A stretch of DNA of 64,000 nt, taken from contig JAOAHI010000003.1 in assembly GCA_026415315.1 (NCBI GenBank), forward strand, positions 1 through 64,000, written 5' to 3'. Shown in pieces: positions 43,094-52,290 of this stretch; within the stretch, counting starts at the first letter, position 1; each line of letters starts with the position of its first letter. The translations under genes and the position numbers were made by a program. The DNA is from Methylohalobius sp. GTDB lineage: Bacteria > Pseudomonadota > Gammaproteobacteria > Methylococcales > Methylothermaceae. The notes under the pieces are model-generated. The model did not search any database and was not told where the DNA came from. It worked only from the letters and a program-made list of their open reading frames with translations.

Positions 43094-44139
43094 ATCCGGT
43101 GGCGTTGGCCTGCCACTTTGCTTTACCTGGGCAGGTGGCGGCGGTGGAACCGTTGGGAGGGGGATTGATCAACGTCACCTACCGAGTAGTGACAGATCGT
43201 GCTTGTGGCGTGTTGCAACGCCTCAACCGCCAGGTGTTTCCGCGGCCGGATCAAGTTGTGGCTAACCTGCGTCGGCTACAACGGCATTGGGATGGTTTGG
43301 TGCAGCCAAAGCTGCGCCTGCCAAGCCTGATCTCTACCTTAAGCGGCGAGGACTGGCTAAGAGACCAGGACGGGGAATACTGGCGAATGCTGGAGTACCT
43401 CGACGGAGTGACCCTCGTTCGGATCGAAACCCCGGCGTTGGCTGAGGCGCTTGGTCGCGCTTTAGGCGGTCTGCATTGGCTTCTGGCAGCGCTGGATCCG
43501 GCTGAACTGCACGACCCTCTTCCTGGCTTTCACTGCACCCCAAAATATCTTGCCGCTTTAGAGCGAGCGCGATGGGGGGCAAGGACAAAGCGCTCTGGGC
43601 CCCTTGAGTCGTTGTTTGCGTGGATTGAGGAGCATGAAACTTGGGCGTCCAGTTTGGATCGCGCCAGGCGCGCCGGGCAGTTACCGCTAAGGATCATCCA
43701 CGGCGATCCCAAACTTGACAACCTCTTGTTCGATGGCAATACCCTGCAACCTTTGGCTTGGGTCGACTTGGATACCGTTGGACCTGGACTCATTCACTAT
43801 GACATCGGCGACTGTCTGCGTTCGGTTTGCCATCAGGCTGGGGGGTTTGAGCTGGATTTGGTCGAGATCGTGCTCGGAGGGTGGTGGGCTGAACTCAACA
43901 ATTTTTTAGACCCGCAGGAGATCCACTGGGTGCCGCAGGCGATCGCTCTGTTGCCGTTCGAGTTGGGGGTGCGTTTTTTGACTGATTATCTCGAAGGCAA
44001 TCGCTATTTTAAGGTCAACGACCCAGAGGAGAACCTTAACCGCGCCCTAGAGCAGTTCGCTTTGGCGCGCCAGATAATGCGCCAGGACCTGGCCTTGCGC
44101 AAGCTGTGGCGCAAACTTACTCAAGCGCCTGGAAGATGA
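43090..44139 (+). CDS. Phosphotransferase of APH family, N-acetylhexosamine kinase-like
   Basis: A 349-residue kinase of the aminoglycoside phosphotransferase/choline kinase fold. It has an N-lobe start VEPLGGGLINVTYRV, a catalytic loop IIHGDPKLDNLLFD (about residues 200-213) and a metal-binding WVDLDTVGPGLIHYDIGDCLR. The last two motifs, and particularly the spacing of KLDN to DLDTVGPG, resemble NahK-type N-acetylhexosamine 1-kinases. It overlaps the Smr gene by ATGA and converges with a PfkB-like kinase gene (23-base overlap), so a sugar-salvage role is plausible but unproved. Confidence 0.82.
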   Translation: MNPVALACHFALPGQVAAVEPLGGGLINVTYRVVTDRACGVLQRLNRQVFPRPDQVVANLRRLQRHWDGLVQPKLRLPSLISTLSGEDWLRDQDGEYWRMLEYLDGVTLVRIETPALAEALGRALGGLHWLLAALDPAELHDPLPGFHCTPKYLAALERARWGARTKRSGPLESLFAWIEEHETWASSLDRARRAGQLPLRIIHGDPKLDNLLFDGNTLQPLAWVDLDTVGPGLIHYDIGDCLRSVCHQAGGFELDLVEIVLGGWWAELNNFLDPQEIHWVPQAIALLPFELGVRFLTDYLEGNRYFKVNDPEENLNRALEQFALARQIMRQDLALRKLWRKLTQAPGR

Positions 44140-45691
44140 GCGAGTGGACTGCCGATTTAAGCAAGGGCAGTCCGTTGCGCTGGCGGCAGTAGGTGTTGAT
44201 TTCGTCTAAGTTTTCAAGCGCCAGACGGATGACCTTTTCGGTAACGCCAGGGCAGTGAGCTTCTATCTCCATCAGATTGGAGAAAGGCATAGCGTACACC
44301 AAGCGCGCGATGTGATTGGCCAAAATGGCAATAGTGGTCGGGTAAATGCGATTGCCAGTAATCTGCTTCAAGGCCAGCACCGTGGCGGTGTAGGAGTCGC
44401 CACAACCGGTGGCGTCTTTGCCAATTGGACACCCCGCTTCCTGGATGAGGCGGTCGATTTTGTTGCCGGTGGCTGGATCGAGAACTGGAATGTAATACTG
44501 GACTTTCTTCCGTTTTCCGGTCTTTTTGTCTTCGTATTTGAAGCTAGCGATAGTGGGGTTGGAGCCGTCGGTGATGAACACGCTTTCTTTGACTCCGATG
44601 CGGTGCAGAATATCGGCGCAGCGTTGAGCAGCGATCCGACGCTTTTCAGGGTCTTCGGGTAGAACCAGCGTTTTCTCTCGCCTGAGATCAGATTTATAGA
44701 TGCCAAACAGGCGCACGAAACTGGTCCGACCGCGTTGGGATTTATCCCCGTCGTGGTATTCCTCGAGGTGGGCGAGGAGGACATCATCGTTACGGATGCA
44801 AGGGGAGTTGGATTTGCGGATCCAGGCCAAGGCTTCCCCTAGGTTCAAGGTCATAGTCTCGCACACGCCTATCGGCGAGGCGTAACGGTCTATGCCGTCG
44901 CGGATCTGGTTGGAGCCTACGCTCCAGACTACCGAATGCTCGGCCAGATCGTTGCGAACCCGCACGGCTACGTCCCAGAAGATAAGGTCGTCAGGTTGGT
45001 TGTGTAGGAGCAGAAAACGTGGCGTGCGCAGGGTGGGAATAGAGCGATTGGGGTTAACCTGGCCGTAAGGCGTGCTAAAATAAATTTCTTCGCCGCTTGT
45101 TTTATTTTTGATGAACACGGAGCGGCGAGGTTTGCCGTCCACCCATAGGATGTTGAGGTTGGGGAAAGGTTTGGCCTGCTCGCGCACGACCTCGAGCCTG
45201 TCTTCCGGCAGGGTCAGATACAAATGCGCTCTGGGCAGCTTGCTTTCGGGAAGGTCTAAGGCTCGGTACAGAGCCAGGTTGATGATTGCGCTGTCCACCG
45301 TGGTGTTAAACGCGCCCCCGCCTAGCCCGCGATGGACGGAAGTGGTAGCCTTTGCGAAAGAGAGGTTCAGGGCGGCGGGCTGGGGGTCATCGCTGACGAT
45401 GGTCAAGGCGATCTCGCGCGCATTCTCTTCGATATCGATCGCGCGCGCAGGCAGTTTGGGAATGCCCTGCTCGATTTTCTCTTGAACGCTGGGGGAGCGC
45501 AACGCCGTCACCTTCTGCTCCACGGCCCGGAAGACCTCCTCTGGGACTTCGATGCGGATGTCTTCAACCGTGCCGCACTCGATGGAGGTGGAGACCACAT
45601 CGCAGTCCTGGAGTTCGCGCTTTAAGATGAAGCTCAAACTGTCGGGAACGCAGCCGACCGTCTGGAGACTCTGGGGGATGCGCTCTTGCAT
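44117..45691 (-). CDS. Long PfkB-like sugar or nucleoside kinase
   Basis: A 524-residue protein. The C-terminal part has the PfkB/ribokinase signature TGCGDSYTATVLAL (catalytic Asp432; usual GAGDSF is GCGDSY), and the central part has GGGAFNTTVDSA, a GGxxxN-like substrate motif. Typical family members are 300-350 residues. Here about 110 extra residues precede the core, plus insertions such as the stretch around FIKNKTSGEEIYF. ATG 45691 is chosen (CCAGG upstream); a TTG three codons earlier is possible. The substrate is unknown. Confidence 0.75.
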   Translation of the reverse strand: MQERIPQSLQTVGCVPDSLSFILKRELQDCDVVSTSIECGTVEDIRIEVPEEVFRAVEQKVTALRSPSVQEKIEQGIPKLPARAIDIEENAREIALTIVSDDPQPAALNLSFAKATTSVHRGLGGGAFNTTVDSAIINLALYRALDLPESKLPRAHLYLTLPEDRLEVVREQAKPFPNLNILWVDGKPRRSVFIKNKTSGEEIYFSTPYGQVNPNRSIPTLRTPRFLLLHNQPDDLIFWDVAVRVRNDLAEHSVVWSVGSNQIRDGIDRYASPIGVCETMTLNLGEALAWIRKSNSPCIRNDDVLLAHLEEYHDGDKSQRGRTSFVRLFGIYKSDLRREKTLVLPEDPEKRRIAAQRCADILHRIGVKESVFITDGSNPTIASFKYEDKKTGKRKKVQYYIPVLDPATGNKIDRLIQEAGCPIGKDATGCGDSYTATVLALKQITGNRIYPTTIAILANHIARLVYAMPFSNLMEIEAHCPGVTEKVIRLALENLDEINTYCRQRNGLPLLKSAVHSLIFQALE

Positions 45692-45810
45692 GGAAAACAA
45701 CCTGGTTTCAGAGTAAACGCTTTTTTTATCGTATCGTGAGTGGGTTACGTTACCTTTCTGCAGGTTAAATTGTCAAGGCAAGAGGCAGCTACCCATGCAC
45801 GCTGACGACT

Positions 45811-46548
45811 TTAGACGACTGGATATCGGCGCAGGAAGCGGCCGAACAGGGCCACGGCAGAGAGCAAAGCCAGCGCTCCCTCGAGGTCGCTCGGATACCA
45901 GTCGGCAGAAATCCAAGGAATCCCAGAATATTTAAGCCCTAAGAAGGAAAAGCCATTGCCTAAAACATGCGCGGCGGCAGTGACGTAGAGGCTGCCTCCA
46001 CGCGCTACATAGGCCCCGAGCATCAGCCCCAACGGCAAAGCGGCTAAGATTTGTACCCACTCTAAGTGGGCTAGGGCAAACAGGCCGGTGCTGCCGACGA
46101 TAGCCCAAGCTACTCCGAACCGATAGCGCAAAGCGGCAAGCAACAATCCTCGGAATAGAAGTTCCTCGATTACCGGCGCCGCACCGGCGGCTACGGCCGC
46201 TAGGGCAGCCCACTCACTGGTCGTGGCTGGCTGGAACTGGGCTAAATAGTCGTCCACTAACGCCGAAGGCACTAGCCACAAGATTGCTGCATCGCTGACA
46301 AAGGCTATCGCTTGGAACCACAGCACCACCTGGATTCCTTCCGCCCATGTCACCGACCTAAGCCCTAGAATATAGGGATCAAAACGCTTGAGATAAGCAA
46401 TCAAGCCGACCAAAAACCCAGCCTCCGCCACCAGAGTGGCTCGCCATAGCCAGATGGGGCCGAGCCAAGCCAAAAGCGTGCCTGTCAGCAACTGCACCGC
46501 CAAGGTGTAGCAGGCAATCAAGAATAAGGCTGGACCGACGCTGGGCAT
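45811..46548 (-). CDS. CPBP-family (Abi/CAAX-like) membrane protease
   Basis: A 245-residue integral membrane protein with about seven helices. The motif EELLFRGLLLAALR (about residues 144-157) is the EExxxR signature, and FALAHLEW supplies the next conserved His. The family includes the eukaryotic prenyl protease Rce1 and bacterial bacteriocin-immunity-type proteins. No target peptide is seen nearby. It is divergent from corA. No good ribosome site precedes ATG 46548. Confidence 0.85.
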   Translation of the reverse strand: MPSVGPALFLIACYTLAVQLLTGTLLAWLGPIWLWRATLVAEAGFLVGLIAYLKRFDPYILGLRSVTWAEGIQVVLWFQAIAFVSDAAILWLVPSALVDDYLAQFQPATTSEWAALAAVAAGAAPVIEELLFRGLLLAALRYRFGVAWAIVGSTGLFALAHLEWVQILAALPLGLMLGAYVARGGSLYVTAAAHVLGNGFSFLGLKYSGIPWISADWYPSDLEGALALLSAVALFGRFLRRYPVV

Positions 46549-46675
46549 AGCGAAAATTGTATTTCGCTAGGGTTAGAAATGGTAGGGGGTTACCCACGAC
46601 TAGTTTGCCTGCACAGTCATACAGATGTTTAGGTGAATGTGCTAACATTCGCCACTTTTAACGGGAGGAATCGGC

Positions 46676-47623
46676 ATGCTCAACGCCTACATCGGCGAAG
46701 TCGGCCGGCTAGTGGCGGCCGATCTTAGCGCAGACCCCACCGCTCTTGACCGCGCGTTGTGGTTGGATCTCATCGATCCTAACGATGAGGAGTTGGCCCA
46801 AGCGGCCAACTTGCTGCGGCAGGAGCTTCCAGACCCGGAGGATGTGGAGGAGATCGAGGCCAGCTCTCGTTTTTACGAGGATGAGGCTGGACTACACATC
46901 CACTCGCTGTTCCTACACGAAGTGGAGGGCAAGCTCCGCAATACTTCGGTAGCTTTTACCTTGACCGACAATCGTTTGATCACCTTGCGCGAACGAGAGA
47001 TTCCCGCTTTCCGTCTGCTGCGCATGCGTGCCCGCCACTATCCGCAGCTGGTTAAAAGTCCCACCCACATGGTGCTGAGCCTATTTGAGATCAAAATCGA
47101 CGATTTGGCCGATGTTTTGGAAGAGCTTTACCGGGAGTTGGAGGTAGTAAGCGCGCAGGTGTTGGAAAAGAGCGAAGTTGACCTGGAAGAGTCTTTAGAT
47201 GCCCTAGCGCATTGCGAGGACACCAACGGCAAAGTGCGCTTATGCTTGATGGATACCCAGCGGGCGCTCACTTTTCTCCTCCGCCGCGGCCGCCTGGATT
47301 CGGAGCAGATCGTTTGGACGCGCGGTTTGCTTCACGATATCGAATCGCTTCTGTCTCACAACAACTTCGTGTTCGACAAGATTAACTTCCTCATGACTGC
47401 CGCCCAAGGCTTTATCAACATCGAGCAAAACCAGATCATCAAGATCTTCTCTATCGCGGCAGTGGTGTTTCTGCCTCCCACCTTAGTAGCGAGCATTTAT
47501 GGAATGAACTTTGACTTTATGCCGGAGCTTCATTGGGTGTGGGGGTATCCCATGGCTTTGGGCTTGATGCTGATATCGGGAGTGGCGCCTTATTGGTACT
47601 TCAAGCGCAAAGGTTGGCTTTAG
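46676..47623 (+). CDS. corA: CorA, magnesium/cobalt transporter
   Basis: A 315-residue transporter. A large cytoplasmic N-terminal funnel is followed by two helices at the C-terminus; helix 1 ends in the selectivity motif YGMNFDFMPEL (GMN about residue 275). It ends with a basic KRKGWL tail, as in CorA. GGGAGG lies seven bases before the ATG. It carries Mg2+ inward; Co2+ is a secondary substrate. Its stop overlaps by four bases the convergent ElyC-like gene. Confidence 0.95.
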   Translation: MLNAYIGEVGRLVAADLSADPTALDRALWLDLIDPNDEELAQAANLLRQELPDPEDVEEIEASSRFYEDEAGLHIHSLFLHEVEGKLRNTSVAFTLTDNRLITLREREIPAFRLLRMRARHYPQLVKSPTHMVLSLFEIKIDDLADVLEELYRELEVVSAQVLEKSEVDLEESLDALAHCEDTNGKVRLCLMDTQRALTFLLRRGRLDSEQIVWTRGLLHDIESLLSHNNFVFDKINFLMTAAQGFINIEQNQIIKIFSIAAVVFLPPTLVASIYGMNFDFMPELHWVWGYPMALGLMLISGVAPYWYFKRKGWL

Positions 47624-48363
47624 TAGTAACGCAGCCGATACCACCAGCGCCCAAAGATTTCATGCAGAGCTAGGCTGGTGCGGCACAGCGCAGAAGGAGT
47701 CGGAAGCAAGACCCCAAGGCCCGATTCCAATGGGCTGAAGCGAGTAAAGCGAGTACCGGCTGGGATGACAGTGAGTCCTTGGCGCTTGAAAGCTTCTACC
47801 GCCCGCGGCAAATGAAAAGCCGAGGTAACCAGAAGAATCGTGTTTATTCCTTGGCGCTTTAGGATAGCTGCGCTGTTTTGGGCGTTTTCGAAAGTGTTTC
47901 GGCTCTCGGTCTCCAGCCAGGTAGCGGGAGTGCCGAACTCTCTCAACACTTCCTGTATTAGTTCTGCCTCAGCTTTTTGCTCCCCCAGTGGTCGGCCGCC
48001 GCTGGCCAGAATGGGCAAGCCGGTGCGCCGCGCCAGCCAGGCAGCATAGCGCACCCGTTCTAGACCTAGGTTACCGACCGTATCCTCGCCGTACTCCGGG
48101 GCCGCCTGGTAACGCGTCGCTCCCAGCACCACAATGGCCTGCGCTGTGGGTAAGCGGTTTGGGTCGAGCGGCGGATAAACCTCAAGCCTCCGGCACAACC
48201 ACTGGCTGACTAAGGGGGTAGCGGCAAGATACAGCAAAATCAAGGCCGTCCAAGTGATCATGAACCGGCGTCGCCACAGCCCAAACCCTGCCAGGAGGAG
48301 TAAAGAAGCCGGTGGCAAAAGAAGGACTTCAAATAGCTTAAGCCCGGCATATTCAACCCCCAT
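47620..48363 (-). CDS. ElyC/YdcF-like DUF218 envelope protein
   Basis: A 247-residue inner-membrane protein. Two N-terminal helices (about residues 10-28 and 34-53) precede a DUF218 domain with [54 protein letters not shown] and [15 protein letters not shown]. coli ElyC is needed for correct use of undecaprenyl-linked precursors at low temperature. It overlaps the lipA end by 11 bases and closes the peptidoglycan cluster, which supports an envelope role. Confidence 0.85.
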   Translation of the reverse strand: MGVEYAGLKLFEVLLLPPASLLLLAGFGLWRRRFMITWTALILLYLAATPLVSQWLCRRLEVYPPLDPNRLPTAQAIVVLGATRYQAAPEYGEDTVGNLGLERVRYAAWLARRTGLPILASGGRPLGEQKAEAELIQEVLREFGTPATWLETESRNTFENAQNSAAILKRQGINTILLVTSAFHLPRAVEAFKRQGLTVIPAGTRFTRFSPLESGLGVLLPTPSALCRTSLALHEIFGRWWYRLRYY

Positions 48364-49330
48364 TCAGAATAGCTTTGGCCTGGTGGTCGGCGTGGTAGGA
48401 GGAGCGTACCAAGGGTCCAGCCGCTACTTGGGCAAAGCCTAGGTTTTTAGCGATTTCGGCCAGATGCGCGAACTCCTCAGGCGGCACATAGCGTTTCACC
48501 GGCAGGTGATGGCGACTGGGCGGTAGGTATTGGCCTAAAGTCAGCATGTCGCAACGGTTGCGGCGCAGATCTTCCATGACGGCAACGATCTCCTCCTCTG
48601 TTTCACCCAAACCTAGCATTAATCCGGACTTGGTCACCACCTGAGGCAGGCGCCGTTTGATCTCGGCCAGAAGGGCCAGTGAGCCCTGATAGTTAGCCCC
48701 CGGACGGGCGATGGGATACAGGCGTGGCACCGTCTCCAGATTATGGTTGAAGACTTCCGGCGGGTGACGGGCGAGGACGTCCAGCGCCGCATGCTGCCGC
48801 TTACGGAAGTCGGGAGTTAAGATCTCGATCCGGGTGGCGGGAGCGTGCCTGCGCACCGCTTCGATGCAGCGAGCGAACTGTTCTGCTCCACCATCGCTCA
48901 GGTCGTCGCGGTTGACTGAGGTGATGACCACGTAACGCAGTTTCAGTATGGCCACGGCGCGCGCTAAGTTCTCTGGTTCTTGCGGGTCAGGCGGGGCTGG
49001 GCGGCCGTGGGCCACGTCGCAGAAAGGACAGCGTCGGGTGCATCGGTCGCCTAAGATCATGAAGGTGGCAGTGGCGTGGCTAAAGCATTCGGGAAGGTTG
49101 GGGCAGGCGGCTTCTTCGCAGACGCTGCTTAAGTTTAACCGACGCAGCAGACGCTTGACCTGGGCCACGTTGGGATCGGAAGATAAGCGGACCTTCAACC
49201 AGGCTGGCTTAGGCAGTGGATTGGGCGTTTCCACCTCGATTGGTAAGCGTTTGACTTTGGCGGGGCCGCGTTGGTGCGTGTCGGGCGTATGGCGCGAGGG
49301 AGCGGTCAGATCTTCAGCAATGGGCGGCAT
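48353..49330 (-). CDS. lipA: LipA, lipoyl synthase
   Basis: A 325-residue radical SAM enzyme that inserts two sulphurs into octanoyl groups. It has the auxiliary cluster motif [12 protein letters not shown] and the radical SAM motif CTRRCPFCD, plus [18 protein letters not shown] and [11 protein letters not shown]. The length is typical. Its start is within the 3' end of lipB (17-base overlap), so the two steps of lipoate synthesis are translated together. Confidence 0.97.
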   Translation of the reverse strand: MPPIAEDLTAPSRHTPDTHQRGPAKVKRLPIEVETPNPLPKPAWLKVRLSSDPNVAQVKRLLRRLNLSSVCEEAACPNLPECFSHATATFMILGDRCTRRCPFCDVAHGRPAPPDPQEPENLARAVAILKLRYVVITSVNRDDLSDGGAEQFARCIEAVRRHAPATRIEILTPDFRKRQHAALDVLARHPPEVFNHNLETVPRLYPIARPGANYQGSLALLAEIKRRLPQVVTKSGLMLGLGETEEEIVAVMEDLRRNRCDMLTLGQYLPPSRHHLPVKRYVPPEEFAHLAEIAKNLGFAQVAAGPLVRSSYHADHQAKAILNGG

Positions 49331-50018
49331 GACCGATCTCGACTGCTTTCTGCGGTGGCTGCGCGATCGAAGATGAGGGAAGATCGCACCTGAGCTCGGC
49401 GATAGTGCTAAAGCCGAGCTGCGTTATCAAGCACACTAGCCAAGGTATGGCCACTTCATGCACTTTGGCCCCGACCCCGAGATCAGCCAGTCGGGTGACG
49501 GTAAGATTTTTGAACCCGCATGGATCGATCGCCTGGAACGGAGTAAGGTCCAGGTCCACGTTCAAACTCAAGCCGTGGTAGCTTTTGGCTTTTTTCACCC
49601 TGAGTCCTAAAAACGCGATCTTGGCTTCAGCCACATAGACGCCGGGCGCGTTTGGGCGCGTTTGGGCGCAAAGGCCGTATTGGGCTAAAAGAGCAACGGT
49701 TGCCTGCTCTAGCGCTGTTACTAGGTCGCGCACGCTAAGCCCTAAGCGGGCCAGGTCGATTAAAGTGTAGGCGACCAATTGACCGGGGCCGTGGTACGTG
49801 ACCAGGCCGCCGCGGTCGGTGGGCAGGCAGGGAATATCGTGGATCCAAGCGGGTGTCCTGGCTGCAGCGCGCACGCCTGCAGTATATACGGGAAAATGCT
49901 CGAGTAGCCAGACCTCGTCGGGCGTTTCTGGCCTACGGGCAGCGGTGAAGTGTTGCATGGCCTTGAGAACCTTGAGGTATTCGCAGGCTCCAAGCCAGCG
50001 GACTACCAGTTCAGTCAC
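49314..50018 (-). CDS. lipB: LipB, octanoyl-ACP:protein transferase
   Basis: A 234-residue transferase that moves octanoate from ACP to lipoyl domains. It has [21 protein letters not shown], the lysine in [11 protein letters not shown] and the catalytic cysteine in DPCGFKNL. The usual length is about 210-220, and the C-terminal 15-20 residues are extra. A short tandem DNA repeat (two copies of GCGCGTTTGGG) encodes part of [11 protein letters not shown]. It starts four bases inside the ybeD gene. Confidence 0.95.
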   Translation of the reverse strand: MTELVVRWLGACEYLKVLKAMQHFTAARRPETPDEVWLLEHFPVYTAGVRAAARTPAWIHDIPCLPTDRGGLVTYHGPGQLVAYTLIDLARLGLSVRDLVTALEQATVALLAQYGLCAQTRPNAPGVYVAEAKIAFLGLRVKKAKSYHGLSLNVDLDLTPFQAIDPCGFKNLTVTRLADLGVGAKVHEVAIPWLVCLITQLGFSTIAELRCDLPSSSIAQPPQKAVEIGHAAHC

Positions 50019-50272
50019 AGCGTCATCACCACCTCAGGTTGAGCACGGAGCTCGCGGTAAATGGCGTGTAGCTGCTCCCGATTGCGGGCGCGAATGGCCA
50101 CGCTTACGGCCAGGTACTTGCCGCCTCGGCTGAGACGGGTTGTGACTGCGTTTTCTGCCAGGTCGGGCGCATGACGGCGGACAATGCGGACTACCTCCAA
50201 CTCGAATTCCTGGGTGTTTGGTCCAAATGCCTTAACTTCCCAGGAACAGGGAAAAGTGAGCACTTGGTTCAT
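50015..50272 (-). CDS. ybeD: YbeD/DUF493 protein
   Basis: An 85-residue ferredoxin-like fold protein of UPF0250/DUF493. It has FPCSWEVKAFGPNT, VVRIVRRHAPDL, TTRLSRGGKYLAVSVAIRA and the C-terminal PEVVMTL. The order dacA, ybeD, lipB, lipA is found in E. coli; here a D-amino-acid transaminase gene is inserted between dacA and ybeD. Function is unclear, possibly regulatory. It overlaps neighbours by four bases on both sides. Confidence 0.93.
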   Translation of the reverse strand: MNQVLTFPCSWEVKAFGPNTQEFELEVVRIVRRHAPDLAENAVTTRLSRGGKYLAVSVAIRARNREQLHAIYRELRAQPEVVMTL

Positions 50273-51114
50273 AGGCTTTGCCGATAGGCGCGCTTGTAGT
50301 TTTGGAACAGTTCATACATTCGCCAGAAAACTTTACCTGGTCGGCCATTTCCTACCGGACTGCCATCCAACTCCACGATCGGCACCAATTCGCGGGTAGA
50401 GCTGGTGTACCAGACCTCCTCAGCGCGGGTAAGTTCGCTTGCCTGAATCTCTCGCTCCTGGTGGGGCAAGCCGTGGGCGGCGGCGAGTTCGAGGATTAGG
50501 TCGCGCGTGATACCGGGCAGGAGCTTTGGCCCCTTAGGGGGGGTGGTGAGGACACCGTCTATGACTGCAAAGATATTGCTCGCTGCCCCCTCGGTTACTA
50601 AGCCATCGCGCACCAGGACGGCTTCCTGACAGCCGCGTTCTATCGCCTGTTGGCGGAGCAGCACGTTGGCGAGCAGGTTGATGGTTTTAAGATGACACCA
50701 TTGCCAGCGGATATCTTCGCAAGTGATGGCCTTGGCTGGCTGCGGAGAGCCGGCAGCTAAAGGCGTGGCCATTGCAAACACGGTCGGCTGGATCACAGAG
50801 GGAAAAGCGTGATCGCGATTTGGATATGCTCCGCGGGTGATCTGCAGGTAAACCGCCTGGTCGCATTCACCCTTAAGCAGTTCGTTTAAGACTTGGCGCC
50901 ACTCAGCGGGCGCAAGGGGTGGATCCAGGCGAATGCCGCGTAGGCTTTGTTCTAAGCGGGTAAGGTGTTGTTCCAGCCTGAATAATTTTCCACCATAGGC
51001 TGGGATGACTTCATAGACGCCATCGCCAAACAAGAAACCGCGGTCTAGGATCGGTATTTTAGCTTGGCTTAAGGGGATGAATTCGCCGTTCAAATAGACG
51101 ATAGGATCATTCAT
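50269..51114 (-). CDS. D-amino-acid transaminase (Dat), class IV PLP enzyme
   Basis: A 281-residue PLP enzyme of the branched-chain/D-amino-acid transaminase fold. It has the start YLNGEFIPLSQAKIPILDRGFLFGDGVYEVI, the PLP lysine in HLKTINLLANVL, EAVLVRDGLVTEGAASNIFAV and LPGITRD. It supplies D-glutamate or D-alanine, precursors of peptidoglycan, which fits its place between dacA and ybeD. The N-terminal overlap with dacA is eight bases. Confidence 0.9.
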   Translation of the reverse strand: MNDPIVYLNGEFIPLSQAKIPILDRGFLFGDGVYEVIPAYGGKLFRLEQHLTRLEQSLRGIRLDPPLAPAEWRQVLNELLKGECDQAVYLQITRGAYPNRDHAFPSVIQPTVFAMATPLAAGSPQPAKAITCEDIRWQWCHLKTINLLANVLLRQQAIERGCQEAVLVRDGLVTEGAASNIFAVIDGVLTTPPKGPKLLPGITRDLILELAAAHGLPHQEREIQASELTRAEEVWYTSSTRELVPIVELDGSPVGNGRPGKVFWRMYELFQNYKRAYRQSL

Positions 51115-52261
51115 GTCGCCACCACTGTTGAAATTTAAGCAGGCCCTCGTCGATCCAGCGTCCTAAAAATCCCGCCTCTTTCACCTCTTGGAGCGCAACT
51201 AAGGGATATTCGGCGACGGTTTGCTCGCTCAGTTGGACTTTGAGCCTGCCTAAAACTTGTCCTTTTTGCACTGGGGCGATGATCTTGGAAGGTGCCTCCA
51301 GCACAGTGGAGAGAGTTTTCTCCTCGCCCCTGGGAACGGTGGCATAGATGGCAGAGGTCACCCCCAAGTCGAGATGGTTCTCTTCCCCCTTATAGACCCG
51401 CGCCTCGGTAAGTTTGCCTGCATCTCTCAGCTTTTGGGTGATGAAAAAGCGAAAGCCATAGCCCAACAACGCTTGCACTGCTTCGGCGCGGGCTTTCTCG
51501 CTCGGGGTTCCCATGACAGTGGCGATCAGACGCATACCTTCGCGCTCAGCAGAAGCGACTAGACAATATCCTGCCTCTTCAGTATGGCCAGTCTTGACGC
51601 CGTCCACGGAAGGGTCACGCCACAGCAGCAAGTTCCGATTGTGCTGGATGATGTTGTTGTAGCTGAATTCTTTTAGCTTGAACCAAGGGTAATACTGAGG
51701 AAAATCGCGGATCAAAGCTTGGGTCAGAATATTTAGATCCCGCGCGCTGGTATAGTGATCCGGATCAGGAAGACCAGTGCTATTGGTAAAATGCGTATTG
51801 GTCATGCCTAAGCGGCGCGCATGTTGGTTCATCAGCTCGGCAAACGTCCGCTCGTCGCCGGCGACGTGCTCAGCTAGGGCGATGGTAGCGTCGTTGCCCG
51901 ACTGAACGATAACTCCTTTTAGCAGAACTTCCACCGGCACCCGATTGTTGACCTCGACGAAAGTGCGCGAGCCCTCTGCTCGCCAGGCTTTTTCGCTGAT
52001 CGTGACCAAGTCATCCAGCTTGAGTTTGCCTTGAGCCAACTCGTGGAGCACCACATACACGGCCATAATTTTAGTCAGGCTAGCTGGCGCCAAACGCTGA
52101 TCAGGAGCGTATCCAGCCAACTCTTTGCCGGTGTGAAAATCGGTTAAAAGGTAGCTTTTGGCCGCGAAGCTGGGCGGCGGCGGAATTTCCGCTAGCACCG
52201 AAGCAGAGGCCAAAAGCCCAATCAGATACACTAAGTTCACGCAAAGACGGTCAAGTCTCAT
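51107..52261 (-). CDS. dacA: DacA-type D-alanyl-D-alanine carboxypeptidase (PBP5/6)
   Basis: A 384-residue exported penicillin-binding protein with a signal peptide ending near VLAE. The active-site Ser61 lies in SLTK, the second motif is SGND and the third is KTG in VDGVKTGHTEEAGYC. A C-terminal beta domain from about 265 and an amphipathic membrane-binding tail (LKFQQWWRHE) follow. It trims the terminal D-Ala of pentapeptides. It begins 30 bases after rlpA, same strand. Confidence 0.95.
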   Translation of the reverse strand: MRLDRLCVNLVYLIGLLASASVLAEIPPPPSFAAKSYLLTDFHTGKELAGYAPDQRLAPASLTKIMAVYVVLHELAQGKLKLDDLVTISEKAWRAEGSRTFVEVNNRVPVEVLLKGVIVQSGNDATIALAEHVAGDERTFAELMNQHARRLGMTNTHFTNSTGLPDPDHYTSARDLNILTQALIRDFPQYYPWFKLKEFSYNNIIQHNRNLLLWRDPSVDGVKTGHTEEAGYCLVASAEREGMRLIATVMGTPSEKARAEAVQALLGYGFRFFITQKLRDAGKLTEARVYKGEENHLDLGVTSAIYATVPRGEEKTLSTVLEAPSKIIAPVQKGQVLGRLKVQLSEQTVAEYPLVALQEVKEAGFLGRWIDEGLLKFQQWWRHE

Positions 52262-52290
52262 CGATAAGTTGCAGGTTATGTCGGACTAAA

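Noticed and set aside
49640-49672. Tandem 11-base repeat in lipB
   Set aside because: Only two copies; the encoded residues fit the LipB alignment around the conserved GVYV, so it is ordinary coding sequence.
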